A stretch of 48,668 bases of DNA from an uncultured Alphaproteobacteria bacterium (GTDB lineage Bacteria > Pseudomonadota > Alphaproteobacteria > HIMB59). The DNA lies in assembly GCA_902522585.1 (NCBI GenBank), contig CABYWI010000003.1, positions 1-48,668 on the forward strand, in the 5' to 3' direction. Position numbers and translations under genes: made by a program. The notes under the pieces are model-generated. The model did no database searches. It was not told the origin of the DNA and saw only the letters and a program-made list of their open reading frames with translations. Below are positions 9,650 through 18,440 of the stretch, piece after piece (positions within the stretch are counted from its first letter, which is position 1; every line of letters begins with the position of its first letter).

Positions 9650-10314
9650 TAAATTTCATTCCACAAAGGATGAACAGGCTCCTCATCTTCTTCTATTTTT
9701 GTAAAACGACCCACTGGCTCTAAGAAATAATTATCATTATTATCATCATTTACTTGTGAAACTTCACCAGCCATTACCATTCCAGTGCCCTTAGCTGCAT
9801 AAAATTTATGATAAATATTTCTTTCTACAGTTACGCTTTGGCCTCTTTTTAAAATTAAAGGCTCATGAGGTGAGACTTCAACTTCAAAACCATCAACTAA
9901 AATAGTAATTTTATCATCTTTATCTTTTAACTCTTCGTCAACCTTTACAAATTCAATAGCTAAATCTCCGCCTCCACGATTAATGATGTCTTCTAATTTT
10001 ACTTTATGACTATGATAAGGAATTTCTTGACCTTCTTGCATGAACAAGAGTTTTTCAGCGTAAGGCTTATCTTGTGTATTTCCTTGAATGCCATTTCTTA
10101 TACAAAATAAAGTTATTCCTTGTTGCTTGAATAACCCTTTGCCAAAATCAGTAACATCCCAACCCATTTGGTGCTCTTTTAAGTATTTAGATGTAATGGG
10201 TTGTTCTAAATATTCAGCTTTAGACCAATATCCCCATTGAGGCAAAACCCAAAGATATTCATCCATCATCTTTTTTGCATTAACAATAGCTTTGTTAATT
10301 TCAGATCTTTTCAT
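9649..10314 (-). CDS. D-lyxose (D-lyxose/D-mannose) ketol-isomerase family protein
   Basis: MKRSEINKAI...MDEYLWVLPQWGYW, GQEIPYHSHKVKLEDIINRGGGDLAIEF typical of D-lyxose isomerase; start placed at the internal ATG at 10314. Confidence 0.8.
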   Translation of the reverse strand: MKRSEINKAIVNAKKMMDEYLWVLPQWGYWSKAEYLEQPITSKYLKEHQMGWDVTDFGKGLFKQQGITLFCIRNGIQGNTQDKPYAEKLLFMQEGQEIPYHSHKVKLEDIINRGGGDLAIEFVKVDEELKDKDDKITILVDGFEVEVSPHEPLILKRGQSVTVERNIYHKFYAAKGTGMVMAGEVSQVNDDNNDNYFLEPVGRFTKIEEDEEPVHPLWNEI

Positions 10315-10359
10315 CAAAGATAGATTATCAAAAAAATAAATAATTGGTATAATCGTTTG

Positions 10360-11376
10360 ATGCAAACAATTCTTATAGATCCTTACCCAAGGGAGATGAA
10401 ATTAATTTTTACTCCAAAAAAATTACAACTTTTAAAAAAAAAATATCAATTAATTAACGTACCCAATAAGAATAAACAAAAATTTTATGAAAAGAATATA
10501 GCTAAAGCAGACTTTATTATTGGACAACCTGACTTACCCTCCTCTCTTTTAATGAAAGCAAAAAAATTAAAAGCAATATTTAATGTTGAAAGCAATTTTA
10601 TGGACAATATGGACTATGAATATTGTTTTTCTAATAATATCTATGTTTTATCGACAGCTCCTGTATTCGCACAAACAGTAGCCGAGATAGCGGTAGGTTT
10701 CACATTTTCTTTGAAAAGAGATATTCACCAATCGCACTTGGACTTTATTAAAGGACAAGAAAAATATGGCCTTGAAGGAAACAAAAGCAGTAGTTTATTA
10801 AAAAATAATCAAATTGGATTTATTGGCTATGGAGATCTTGCTAAAAACCTTCATCCATTATTAAAACCTTATACTGATAATTTTTTTGTATATGACCCTT
10901 GGCTTTCTGAAAAGCAATTAAGAGATTGGGGCACAGCTCCCTGTTCCCTTAATAAAATTTTCAAGAATTGTGATGTTATTTACATTTTAGCGACAATTAC
11001 TACAAAAAATCAAAATATGATTGATCACAAACTTTTAAATTTAATGAAGGAAAATGCTTGTTTGCTTATTTTAAGTAGAGCGAGTGTTATCAATTTTAAT
11101 GATTTAATTAAAACAATTAGAAAGAAAAATATTAAAGTTGCTACTGACGTTTTTCCTGAAGAACCAGTTAAAAAAAATGATCCCATAAGAAAAGAAAAAA
11201 ATATTTTGTTTTCTGCCCATCGTGCTGGCGCTTTAAATGAAGTTTTTTATGAAATGGGAGAGATTGTTTTTGAAGATTTACTACTATTGAGCAAAGGATT
11301 ACCACCGAGACTCTGCAGAAAAGCAGAATTAGAAACTGTAAAAAGCCTTCGTTCTAAACCAGTTGATGTTAATTAA
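10360..11376 (+). CDS. D-isomer-specific 2-hydroxyacid dehydrogenase family protein
   Basis: IGFIGYGDLAKNLHPLLKPY NAD-binding motif, catalytic-type ATDVFPEEP and SAHRAG; ATG at 10360. Confidence 0.82.
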   Translation: MQTILIDPYPREMKLIFTPKKLQLLKKKYQLINVPNKNKQKFYEKNIAKADFIIGQPDLPSSLLMKAKKLKAIFNVESNFMDNMDYEYCFSNNIYVLSTAPVFAQTVAEIAVGFTFSLKRDIHQSHLDFIKGQEKYGLEGNKSSSLLKNNQIGFIGYGDLAKNLHPLLKPYTDNFFVYDPWLSEKQLRDWGTAPCSLNKIFKNCDVIYILATITTKNQNMIDHKLLNLMKENACLLILSRASVINFNDLIKTIRKKNIKVATDVFPEEPVKKNDPIRKEKNILFSAHRAGALNEVFYEMGEIVFEDLLLLSKGLPPRLCRKAELETVKSLRSKPVDVN

Positions 11377-11416
11377 TTTTATTGAATTAATGCAATTTAT
11401 TTAGTTCTATCATTAT

Positions 11417-11875
11417 ATGTTAATTAATATCGACCCAATTTTGAGTCCTGAAATCCTTCATACTCTTAGATCTATGGGTCATGGTGATAAATTAATTTTA
11501 AGTGACTCTAATTTTCCAGCTTACTCAATGAATTCAAGAGTGCACCGCTTAGACGGTGTGGATGCCGCGAGGGCTGCAAAAGCGATTTTATCTATATTTC
11601 CTCTTGATAGTTTTATTGAGTCCCCAGTTCAAAGAATGGAAATTGATGGAAAACCTGAAGAACTCAATGAGGTTCATAAAGAAATGATGCGAACAATAGC
11701 TGAAGTTGCAGGTGATCATTGGAAAGTTTCATCTATAGAGCGATTTAAGTTTTATGAAGAGTCCAAGAAGGCTTATGCCATCATTGCTACCAATGAAACA
11801 AGACCATTTGGTTGTTTCATTTTTACCAAAGGGGTCGTCAAACCCGATGGCTCTGTTTGGTTATTAGATCAGTGA
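11417..11875 (+). CDS. RbsD/FucU family sugar mutarotase
   Basis: LLxxLRSMGHGDKLILSDSNFPA motif and family-sized 152 aa product. Confidence 0.88.
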   Translation: MLINIDPILSPEILHTLRSMGHGDKLILSDSNFPAYSMNSRVHRLDGVDAARAAKAILSIFPLDSFIESPVQRMEIDGKPEELNEVHKEMMRTIAEVAGDHWKVSSIERFKFYEESKKAYAIIATNETRPFGCFIFTKGVVKPDGSVWLLDQ

Positions 11876-12786
11876 GCATTTCAATACTAGGAATTTTTGT
11901 TGCAGATTTATGTTTTTTTGGTGATGAAATTCCTGTCCCAGGAAAAACAGTTCTTGGGAAAAAATATATAATTGGCCCAGGAGGTAAAGGTTCTAACCAA
12001 GCAATTGCAGCCTCTCGAGCAGGAGGTGATGTCTCATTTATTACTAAGCTAGGCCAAGATACTTATGCTGACATGGCCCTAAAACTGTATCAAGAAGCAG
12101 GGGTGGATACTCAAGCTGTTGTACTTGACTCTAATTTAAGCACTGGTGCTGCTGGAATTTTAATTAATCAACAGACTGGAGAGAATGCAATAAATGTAAT
12201 TCCAGGAGCTGCTGCAACAATCGATCGTAAGTTCATTGATGATAATTTATCCATTATCAATAATTCTAAAATTTTTTTAGCTCAATTAGAGACTTCAATT
12301 GATGCTACGATGTATGCTCTTAAATTGGCAAAAAAAAATGGATGTACTACTATATTAAATCCTGCTCCAGCCACAAATCTTCCTGAAGACTGTTTTGAGA
12401 ATGTTGATTTTTTTACACCTAATGAAACAGAGGCAGGTTTTTTTATCAATCAATCAATTGAAAGTGAAAAGGACTGCCAATCTGCCGCTAAAGTATTTTT
12501 AAAAAAGGGAATGAAAAACATTTTGATAACTCTGGGAGAAAAAGGATGTTTTTTTAAAAATAATGAAGAAGAATTATTAATTCCTGCAAAAAAACTTTCT
12601 GTTCCTGTTGTAGATACAACAGGAGCAGGTGACGCTTTTAATGGGGCTTTTAGTGTCGCTTTATCAAAGAATAAAAACTATAAAGAAGCAATTGAGTTTG
12701 CTAGTTTGGTAGCAGGAATTTCGGTTACTCGTGAGGGTGCTGCGAATTCAATGCCCACAATTGTTGAAATAGAAGAGAATTTATAA
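11872..12786 (+). CDS. rbsK: Ribokinase (PfkB family)
   Basis: GPGGKGSNQAIAASRAG and VDTTGAGDAFNGAFSVAL; GTG start at 11872 overlapping the RbsD/FucU stop. Confidence 0.88.
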   Translation: MSISILGIFVADLCFFGDEIPVPGKTVLGKKYIIGPGGKGSNQAIAASRAGGDVSFITKLGQDTYADMALKLYQEAGVDTQAVVLDSNLSTGAAGILINQQTGENAINVIPGAAATIDRKFIDDNLSIINNSKIFLAQLETSIDATMYALKLAKKNGCTTILNPAPATNLPEDCFENVDFFTPNETEAGFFINQSIESEKDCQSAAKVFLKKGMKNILITLGEKGCFFKNNEEELLIPAKKLSVPVVDTTGAGDAFNGAFSVALSKNKNYKEAIEFASLVAGISVTREGAANSMPTIVEIEENL

Positions 12787-13814
12787 TGAGTTATTCAGCA
12801 AATAAAAATCGATATCAAAATATGCAGTATAGAAATTGTGGAAGTAGTGGATTAAAACTCCCCCTTTTATCAGTTGGTCTTTGGCATAACTTTGGAGGAA
12901 ACAAAGGCATGTCTACTGAGTCCAAAAAAATTCTTTTTACCTCTTTTGATGCTGGTATTACACATTTTGATTTAGCCAATAATTACGGTCCTCCTTATGG
13001 AAGTGCTGAAGCTAATTTTGGAAAAATTATGCAAAGTGATTTTAAAAAGTATCGAGATGAAATGATTATCTCTTCAAAAGCTGGATATGACATGTGGAAT
13101 GGACCTTATGGAGAATGGGGATCTAAAAAACATGTTATTGCAAGTTGTGATCAAAGTTTAAAGAGAATGAAAATCGATTACGTAGATATTTTCTATTCTC
13201 ATAGGTTTGACCCGAATACACCTTTAGAAGAAACTGCTGACGCACTTGAGAGTATTTATCGATCTGGTAAAGCTTTGTATATAGGTATTTCTTCTTACTC
13301 GGCAAATAAAACTAAAGAAATGATAAAAATTTTAAAAAGCCGTGGCATTAAATTATTTATCCATCAACCGTCTTACTCCCTAATTAATCGATGGATCGAA
13401 AAGGATTTAACTAAAACATTAATTAAAAATGGAGTTGGTTGTATTGCCTTTTCCCCACTCGCTCAGGGCTTTCTATCAGATAAATATTTAAAAGGAATTC
13501 CTAGAGGAACAAGGGTAAGTGAGAATAGTTCTTTTAGTAAAGATTTAATTACTAAAAATAATTTAAAAATAATTAATAATCTTAATTCCATTGCTAAGAA
13601 ACGTGGTCAATCTCTCTCTCAATTAGCATTGGCTTGGGTTTTAAATAATAAGGCAGTAACATCAGCTTTAATTGGAGTTCGCACTGTAGCCCAACTTAAA
13701 GATAATTTGGCTGCCCTAAATAATTTAAAATTTACCAAAGATGAAATCAAAAAAATTGATAAAAACGCCAAAGAAGGAAATATAAATCTTTGGGCACCCT
13801 CTAGTTCATATTGA
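12786..13814 (+). CDS. Aldo/keto reductase (YghZ/L-glyceraldehyde-3-phosphate reductase-like)
   Basis: FDLANNYGPPYGSAEANFG, SSKAGYDMWNGPYGEWGSKKHV, GCIAFSPLAQGFLSDKYL. Confidence 0.87.
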   Translation: MSYSANKNRYQNMQYRNCGSSGLKLPLLSVGLWHNFGGNKGMSTESKKILFTSFDAGITHFDLANNYGPPYGSAEANFGKIMQSDFKKYRDEMIISSKAGYDMWNGPYGEWGSKKHVIASCDQSLKRMKIDYVDIFYSHRFDPNTPLEETADALESIYRSGKALYIGISSYSANKTKEMIKILKSRGIKLFIHQPSYSLINRWIEKDLTKTLIKNGVGCIAFSPLAQGFLSDKYLKGIPRGTRVSENSSFSKDLITKNNLKIINNLNSIAKKRGQSLSQLALAWVLNNKAVTSALIGVRTVAQLKDNLAALNNLKFTKDEIKKIDKNAKEGNINLWAPSSSY

Positions 13815-14476
13815 AAAGAATTTTAGTTTTTGGTGACTCCAATAGTTGGGGTTACACAGATGAAGATAATGGTCAAAGATATGAAAAAAGATGGCCGGTA
13901 TTATTAAATGAGCAGTTAATTCAAAAGGGTTTCAATATTGAAATTCTTGAGGATTGCCTTCCTGGAAGAACGACAAATATTGATGACCCTCGAGATGGCA
14001 TACATTTAAATGGTGCCAGAGTATTAAAATCATCTTTATTATCTCACTCCCCAATCGATTTAGTACTATTAATGCTAGGAACCAATGACCTCAAAGTCAG
14101 ATTTCAAAGAACTGCCGAAAATATTGCTGAGGGAATTAAAGAATTAATTCAAATTATTTTAGAAACAAACTCTGGATCGGGTGCCTGGCATGATGTAAAT
14201 AAATCAAATTTGGCAGTCATTTGCCCACCTGATCTTGGAGAAAAATCTAATGACCCTGCTTGGATAAATTATAAAGAGTGGGAAGGAGGTCTAAATAAAT
14301 CTAAAGAACTACATTTTTCATTTGAAAAAGTTTGTAGCAAAACTGGAGTTGATTTAATTGATGCTAATAAATTTTGTCAATCATCAGCCATAGACCCTAT
14401 TCATTGGTCAAAACCAATGCATGTGAAATTTAGTGAAAATTTATCAAAAATTATAGGGCAAAAAATTAAATTTTAA
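13811..14476 (+). CDS. SGNH/GDSL-family hydrolase
   Basis: KRILVFGDSNSWGY block I, LLMLGTNDLK block III, DPIHWSKPMH catalytic Asp/His; TTG start. Confidence 0.83.
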   Translation: MKRILVFGDSNSWGYTDEDNGQRYEKRWPVLLNEQLIQKGFNIEILEDCLPGRTTNIDDPRDGIHLNGARVLKSSLLSHSPIDLVLLMLGTNDLKVRFQRTAENIAEGIKELIQIILETNSGSGAWHDVNKSNLAVICPPDLGEKSNDPAWINYKEWEGGLNKSKELHFSFEKVCSKTGVDLIDANKFCQSSAIDPIHWSKPMHVKFSENLSKIIGQKIKF

Positions 14477-15473
14477 CCCAAGTGCCTTTTTTGATCGATT
14501 TAAAAGTAGCATCTAATACTTTCATATTGTATTTAGCGTCTTTTAAGTCGTAATCAACTTTAGTTTTTTTGATCAAGTGATCAGAAAAAGCTGTTGCTTG
14601 ATGTTCATATTGATCTGCTGCTGTAAAGATTTTTACCGTATTTTCTTTTCGATAAATCGACCGTCCATTATATATCACCACGGTTGTAGGCTTGAAAGCA
14701 ACGGCATTAAATGGATTTTCAACCACTATAGTTTTTTTGGTTCCTAAAATAATTACTTGTTGAGATACGTTGCTTTGAGTAGCGACTGTATATGAAGAAA
14801 AGATACCACCAAAGTCTAACATTACAGATGATAAGACATCTGTTTTAAATTTTTTATCCTTTGTTGCGGTAGCTACAACTCTTTTAGGCTCCTTATCAGT
14901 AAGAAACCTAGAAATGACTGTAGGATAGCAACCAATATCGTAAATAGCCCCTCCACCATATTTTAAGATATTTCTAATATTTTTTGGGTCTTTGTTTGAG
15001 TATGAGAAGACCGTAGAGATACTACTAATGCTTCCAATTTTTCCATCTTTAATAAATTTTTTTACCCATTGCCATTGAGGATGATGGCGCACCATGAAAG
15101 CTTCTTTAATAAAAACTTTATTTTTTTTGGCAGATTTAATTAATGGATCGATATCTTTTGCTTTAAGAGAAAGTGGTTTCTCTAAAAGAATATGTTTTCC
15201 ATATGATGCTGCTTTTAAACTAGTTTGAATATGTAAATGATTTGGAAGAGGATTATAAATAATATCAATGTCTGGATCCTGATAAAGCTCTTCATAGGAT
15301 CCGTAGCTCTTTGAAATTTTAAATTTCTTACAAAGCGACTTTGCTTTATTTAAATCTCTACTTGCAAGACCTAAAACTTTACTGTTTTTGGATTTTTGAA
15401 TAGCTGGAATGACATGCTCCCATCCAATTTTAGCAGTACTTATGATGCCCCAATTCACAATATTTTTTTTCAT
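14466..15473 (-). CDS. Gfo/Idh/MocA-family NAD(P)-dependent oxidoreductase
   Basis: NWGIISTAKIGWEHVIPAI Rossmann start, YNPLPNHLHIQTSLKAASYGKHILLEKPLSLKAKD. Confidence 0.88.
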   Translation of the reverse strand: MKKNIVNWGIISTAKIGWEHVIPAIQKSKNSKVLGLASRDLNKAKSLCKKFKISKSYGSYEELYQDPDIDIIYNPLPNHLHIQTSLKAASYGKHILLEKPLSLKAKDIDPLIKSAKKNKVFIKEAFMVRHHPQWQWVKKFIKDGKIGSISSISTVFSYSNKDPKNIRNILKYGGGAIYDIGCYPTVISRFLTDKEPKRVVATATKDKKFKTDVLSSVMLDFGGIFSSYTVATQSNVSQQVIILGTKKTIVVENPFNAVAFKPTTVVIYNGRSIYRKENTVKIFTAADQYEHQATAFSDHLIKKTKVDYDLKDAKYNMKVLDATFKSIKKGTWVKI

Positions 15474-15519
15474 ACTAAAATCTTATCTTAATTTAGAAAA
15501 AATTTGAAAAAAATTTAAC

Positions 15520-15566
15520 TGTACAATAAGAAACTTGAGAAAAGTTTAAATTGATATAATTGTACA
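15520..15566. promoter_or_regulatory. Candidate operator: spaced inverted repeat tgtacaat ... attgtaca in a divergent promoter region
   Basis: tgtacaat at 15520-15527 and attgtaca at 15559-15566; a tataat hexamer (15555-15560) overlaps the second half-site. Confidence 0.4.
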
Positions 15567-15571
15567 CTTAG

Positions 15572-16498
15572 ATGAATAAAAATTTTAAAATAGGAATTGA
15601 TTATGGAGGTACCAAAATTGAGGGTATCTTAATGGATCAAAGCGGAAAAGAGGTTCTAAGAAAGCGCTCTACCTATGATAAAAATTATCAAAGTGGTATT
15701 GACACGGTAAAGTCACTTGTTGAAGACTTAGATCAGCATAGTAGCTCAAAAAATACTGTTGGTATCTGTATTCCAGGCTTTTCCTCTCGAGAGACAGGTT
15801 TAGTAAATAATGCTAATTGTGTTTGGATCAACGATCAGCCTTTTAAAAAAGATTTAGAAAAAACTCTTGATAGAGAAATAAGAATTATGAATGATGCAAA
15901 TTGTTTTGCTTTATCAGAGGCTATTGATGGATCGGGAGCTAATTATCGTTCTGTTTGGGGGATAATTATTGGGTCCGGTTTTGGAGGATCATTTGTTTAC
16001 AACAAACAGGTTGTCGAGGGAGTGAATCAAGTAGCTGGAGATTGGGGACATCAACCTTTACCCTATCCTACAAAAGAAGAATACAGTCTAAATGTTCAAT
16101 GCAAAGTTGGTAATTGCAAAAGACCTCTTTGTGCTGAACAGTTTATTTCTGGAATTGGTTTTACTAAAATTTTTAATCAAAAATATGGAACAGATTTAAG
16201 AACACGTGAAATTGTTGCTCTTGAGGCTAACGGTGATGAACGAGCTAAAAAAGAATTTGAATTATATGAAGATAGGTTTGCACGTCTAATTGCAGTCATG
16301 ATTGGTATAGTCGATCCAGACGTAATAGTTTTAGGTGGAGGTATGTCAAATGTTGGAAGAATTTATAATAATATTCCAAAACTTCTTCCAAAATATACAT
16401 TTAGTGATAAAGTGCGAAACAAAGTTCTTCGAAATACTCATGGCGACTCTAGCGGTGTGCGTGGGGCAGCATGGTTATGGGACTCAGATAAGTTTTAA
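15572..16498 (+). CDS. ROK-family sugar kinase
   Basis: KIGIDYGGTKIEGILMDQSG, NDANCFALSEA, GSGFGGSFVYNKQ, VQCKVGNCKRPLCAEQFISG zinc-like Cys cluster. Confidence 0.88.
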   Translation: MNKNFKIGIDYGGTKIEGILMDQSGKEVLRKRSTYDKNYQSGIDTVKSLVEDLDQHSSSKNTVGICIPGFSSRETGLVNNANCVWINDQPFKKDLEKTLDREIRIMNDANCFALSEAIDGSGANYRSVWGIIIGSGFGGSFVYNKQVVEGVNQVAGDWGHQPLPYPTKEEYSLNVQCKVGNCKRPLCAEQFISGIGFTKIFNQKYGTDLRTREIVALEANGDERAKKEFELYEDRFARLIAVMIGIVDPDVIVLGGGMSNVGRIYNNIPKLLPKYTFSDKVRNKVLRNTHGDSSGVRGAAWLWDSDKF

Positions 16499-17581
16499 GT
16501 GAAAAAAATAGGAATTTTAACAAGTGGTGGTGATTGCGGCGGATTAAATGCAGCTGTCCGTTCTATTTTTTTTCGTGCTAAAAATACCTACGGTATGGAA
16601 GTTCTTGGAATTCGAGATGGTACTGTAGGCTTAATGCAACGACCAGTTGCCTTTCTTCCTTTAGATTATCAAACATTCAGCGGTGCCTTATTAAGACAGG
16701 GTGGAACTTTTTTAGGAACAACTAATAAAGGTAATCCATTTAAATTCCCTATGGCTGATGGTTCTTTTAAAGATCGCTCTCAAGAAATTATAGATGGGTA
16801 TCACGAACTAGAGCTTGAGGGTTTAATTGTTATTGGTGGTGATGGAAGTATGGCAATTTTAACTGAAATTGCTAAACGAGGAAATTTGAAGATAGTCGCT
16901 ATTCCCAAAACAATTGATAATGATGTCGGAGCCACAGAAAGTTCAATTGGCTTTAATACTGCGGTAAATGTTGCTACTCAAGCACTTGATAACCTTCAGT
17001 CAACTGCAGCAAGCCACCATAGAACAATGATTTTAGAGGTGATGGGAAGAGATGCTGGTCATATAGCTATTAATGCAGGTATTGCTGGAGGGGCTGATGT
17101 GATTTTAATCCCTGAGCTTAATTACTCAATTAAAGGTGTGGTAAATAAGCTAACCGAAATGAAAAACAGAGGAGTTGTTCACTCTTTAATTGTAGTTGCA
17201 GAGGCTGTCAAAACTGAAGAAGGCAAAACATATGAAGTGGAATTTGCTGATGGCCAAAAAAGACTTGGTGGCATTGGTACTTATTTATCTGAAGCTATAA
17301 TGAAAAACACTGATATTGAATGCCGTGTAACTTCATTAGGTCACGTCCAAAGAGGTGCGCCTCCGACACCTAGGGATAGAATTTTGGCAAGTGCATTTGG
17401 TGTATATGCTGTTGATTTACTTGCTGAAGGTAAGTTTAATCGTATGGTAGCATGGAGAGATCGAAAAGTAATTGATGTTCCGATTTCGGAAGGTATTTCA
17501 ACTTACAAAGTTGTTGATCGTACCGACCCTCTTATTGAAACTGCATTAGCACTCGGCGTGTACGTCGGTGATATTTCTTAA
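16499..17581 (+). CDS. 6-phosphofructokinase (PfkA family)
   Basis: GILTSGGDCGGLNAAVRSI, VIGGDGSMAIL, IPKTIDNDV, EVMGRDAGHIA, LGHVQRGAPPTPRDR; GTG start. Confidence 0.92.
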   Translation: MKKIGILTSGGDCGGLNAAVRSIFFRAKNTYGMEVLGIRDGTVGLMQRPVAFLPLDYQTFSGALLRQGGTFLGTTNKGNPFKFPMADGSFKDRSQEIIDGYHELELEGLIVIGGDGSMAILTEIAKRGNLKIVAIPKTIDNDVGATESSIGFNTAVNVATQALDNLQSTAASHHRTMILEVMGRDAGHIAINAGIAGGADVILIPELNYSIKGVVNKLTEMKNRGVVHSLIVVAEAVKTEEGKTYEVEFADGQKRLGGIGTYLSEAIMKNTDIECRVTSLGHVQRGAPPTPRDRILASAFGVYAVDLLAEGKFNRMVAWRDRKVIDVPISEGISTYKVVDRTDPLIETALALGVYVGDIS

Positions 17582-18412
17582 TTGTTTGCGCCTATATCGC
17601 ATATAGAAAATATAGCTCAATTTAAAAAAGAAATTTTTAATGGCAAAATTTATGTTTTTGAAAGATCTAAAATTGCAAGTCAACTTGTAGATCAAATTAA
17701 AAAAAAAATTGGAATTGAATACTCTGGGAAATTAGAAAAGCTACATCACCATTCTAATTGTGAGGAAATAAGTACCCATTTAATCGCTAATCTAAAAAAT
17801 ACTGAAATTTTTAAAAAACTATTTTATGAATTCTTAAATTCTATAAATTTTTTACAAGGAGAAAGTTACTGGGATAAGTTTGTTGTTCGTGTTGCGCCAG
17901 CTAAAAATAAATTTGGATATCGAGAAGCATCTAGAATAGGAGTTCATCGAGATACTTGGGGTACCAATATTCACCAACAAATAAATTGGTGGGCACCAAT
18001 TAGCTCAATTGAAGAAACAAACACAATGGTTTTCTTTCCTGAATATTTTGATAAACCTGTTAAAAATTCTACTAGCTCTTGGGATTTAAATATCTATTTG
18101 GAGAATCGAAAAAAAGGAGATTTCTCCTATCCCTCGGCCCCACAATTATTAGAAAACCTACCCGAAAATGTAAGAATTTTTCCCGTCACTATCAAACCCG
18201 GGGAAATCTTGTGCTTTTCTGGAAGTCATCTTCATAGCTCCTCAAAAGACAAATCTGAGTATACAAGGTTTAGCTATGAAGTTAGGACAGTTTGTCAAGG
18301 TGACTTGGACTCCAAAAATGAGGCGCGCAACATTGATTGTGAATTAAAATGGCAATTTCCTAAAATCTTTCGAAATATGAAAGACAATTCGCCAATGAAA
18401 ATAACTAGCTGA
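17582..18412 (+). CDS. Putative 2-oxoglutarate/Fe(II)-dependent oxygenase-like protein
   Basis: 276 aa; candidate metal-binding HxD (GVHRDTWG) and distal His (CFSGSHLHSSS) followed by an Arg (TRFSYEVR); family assignment by motif only; TTG start. Confidence 0.5.
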   Translation: MFAPISHIENIAQFKKEIFNGKIYVFERSKIASQLVDQIKKKIGIEYSGKLEKLHHHSNCEEISTHLIANLKNTEIFKKLFYEFLNSINFLQGESYWDKFVVRVAPAKNKFGYREASRIGVHRDTWGTNIHQQINWWAPISSIEETNTMVFFPEYFDKPVKNSTSSWDLNIYLENRKKGDFSYPSAPQLLENLPENVRIFPVTIKPGEILCFSGSHLHSSSKDKSEYTRFSYEVRTVCQGDLDSKNEARNIDCELKWQFPKIFRNMKDNSPMKITS

Positions 18413-18440
18413 ATAATTATTTTTTTGTTAGTTTTCATTC

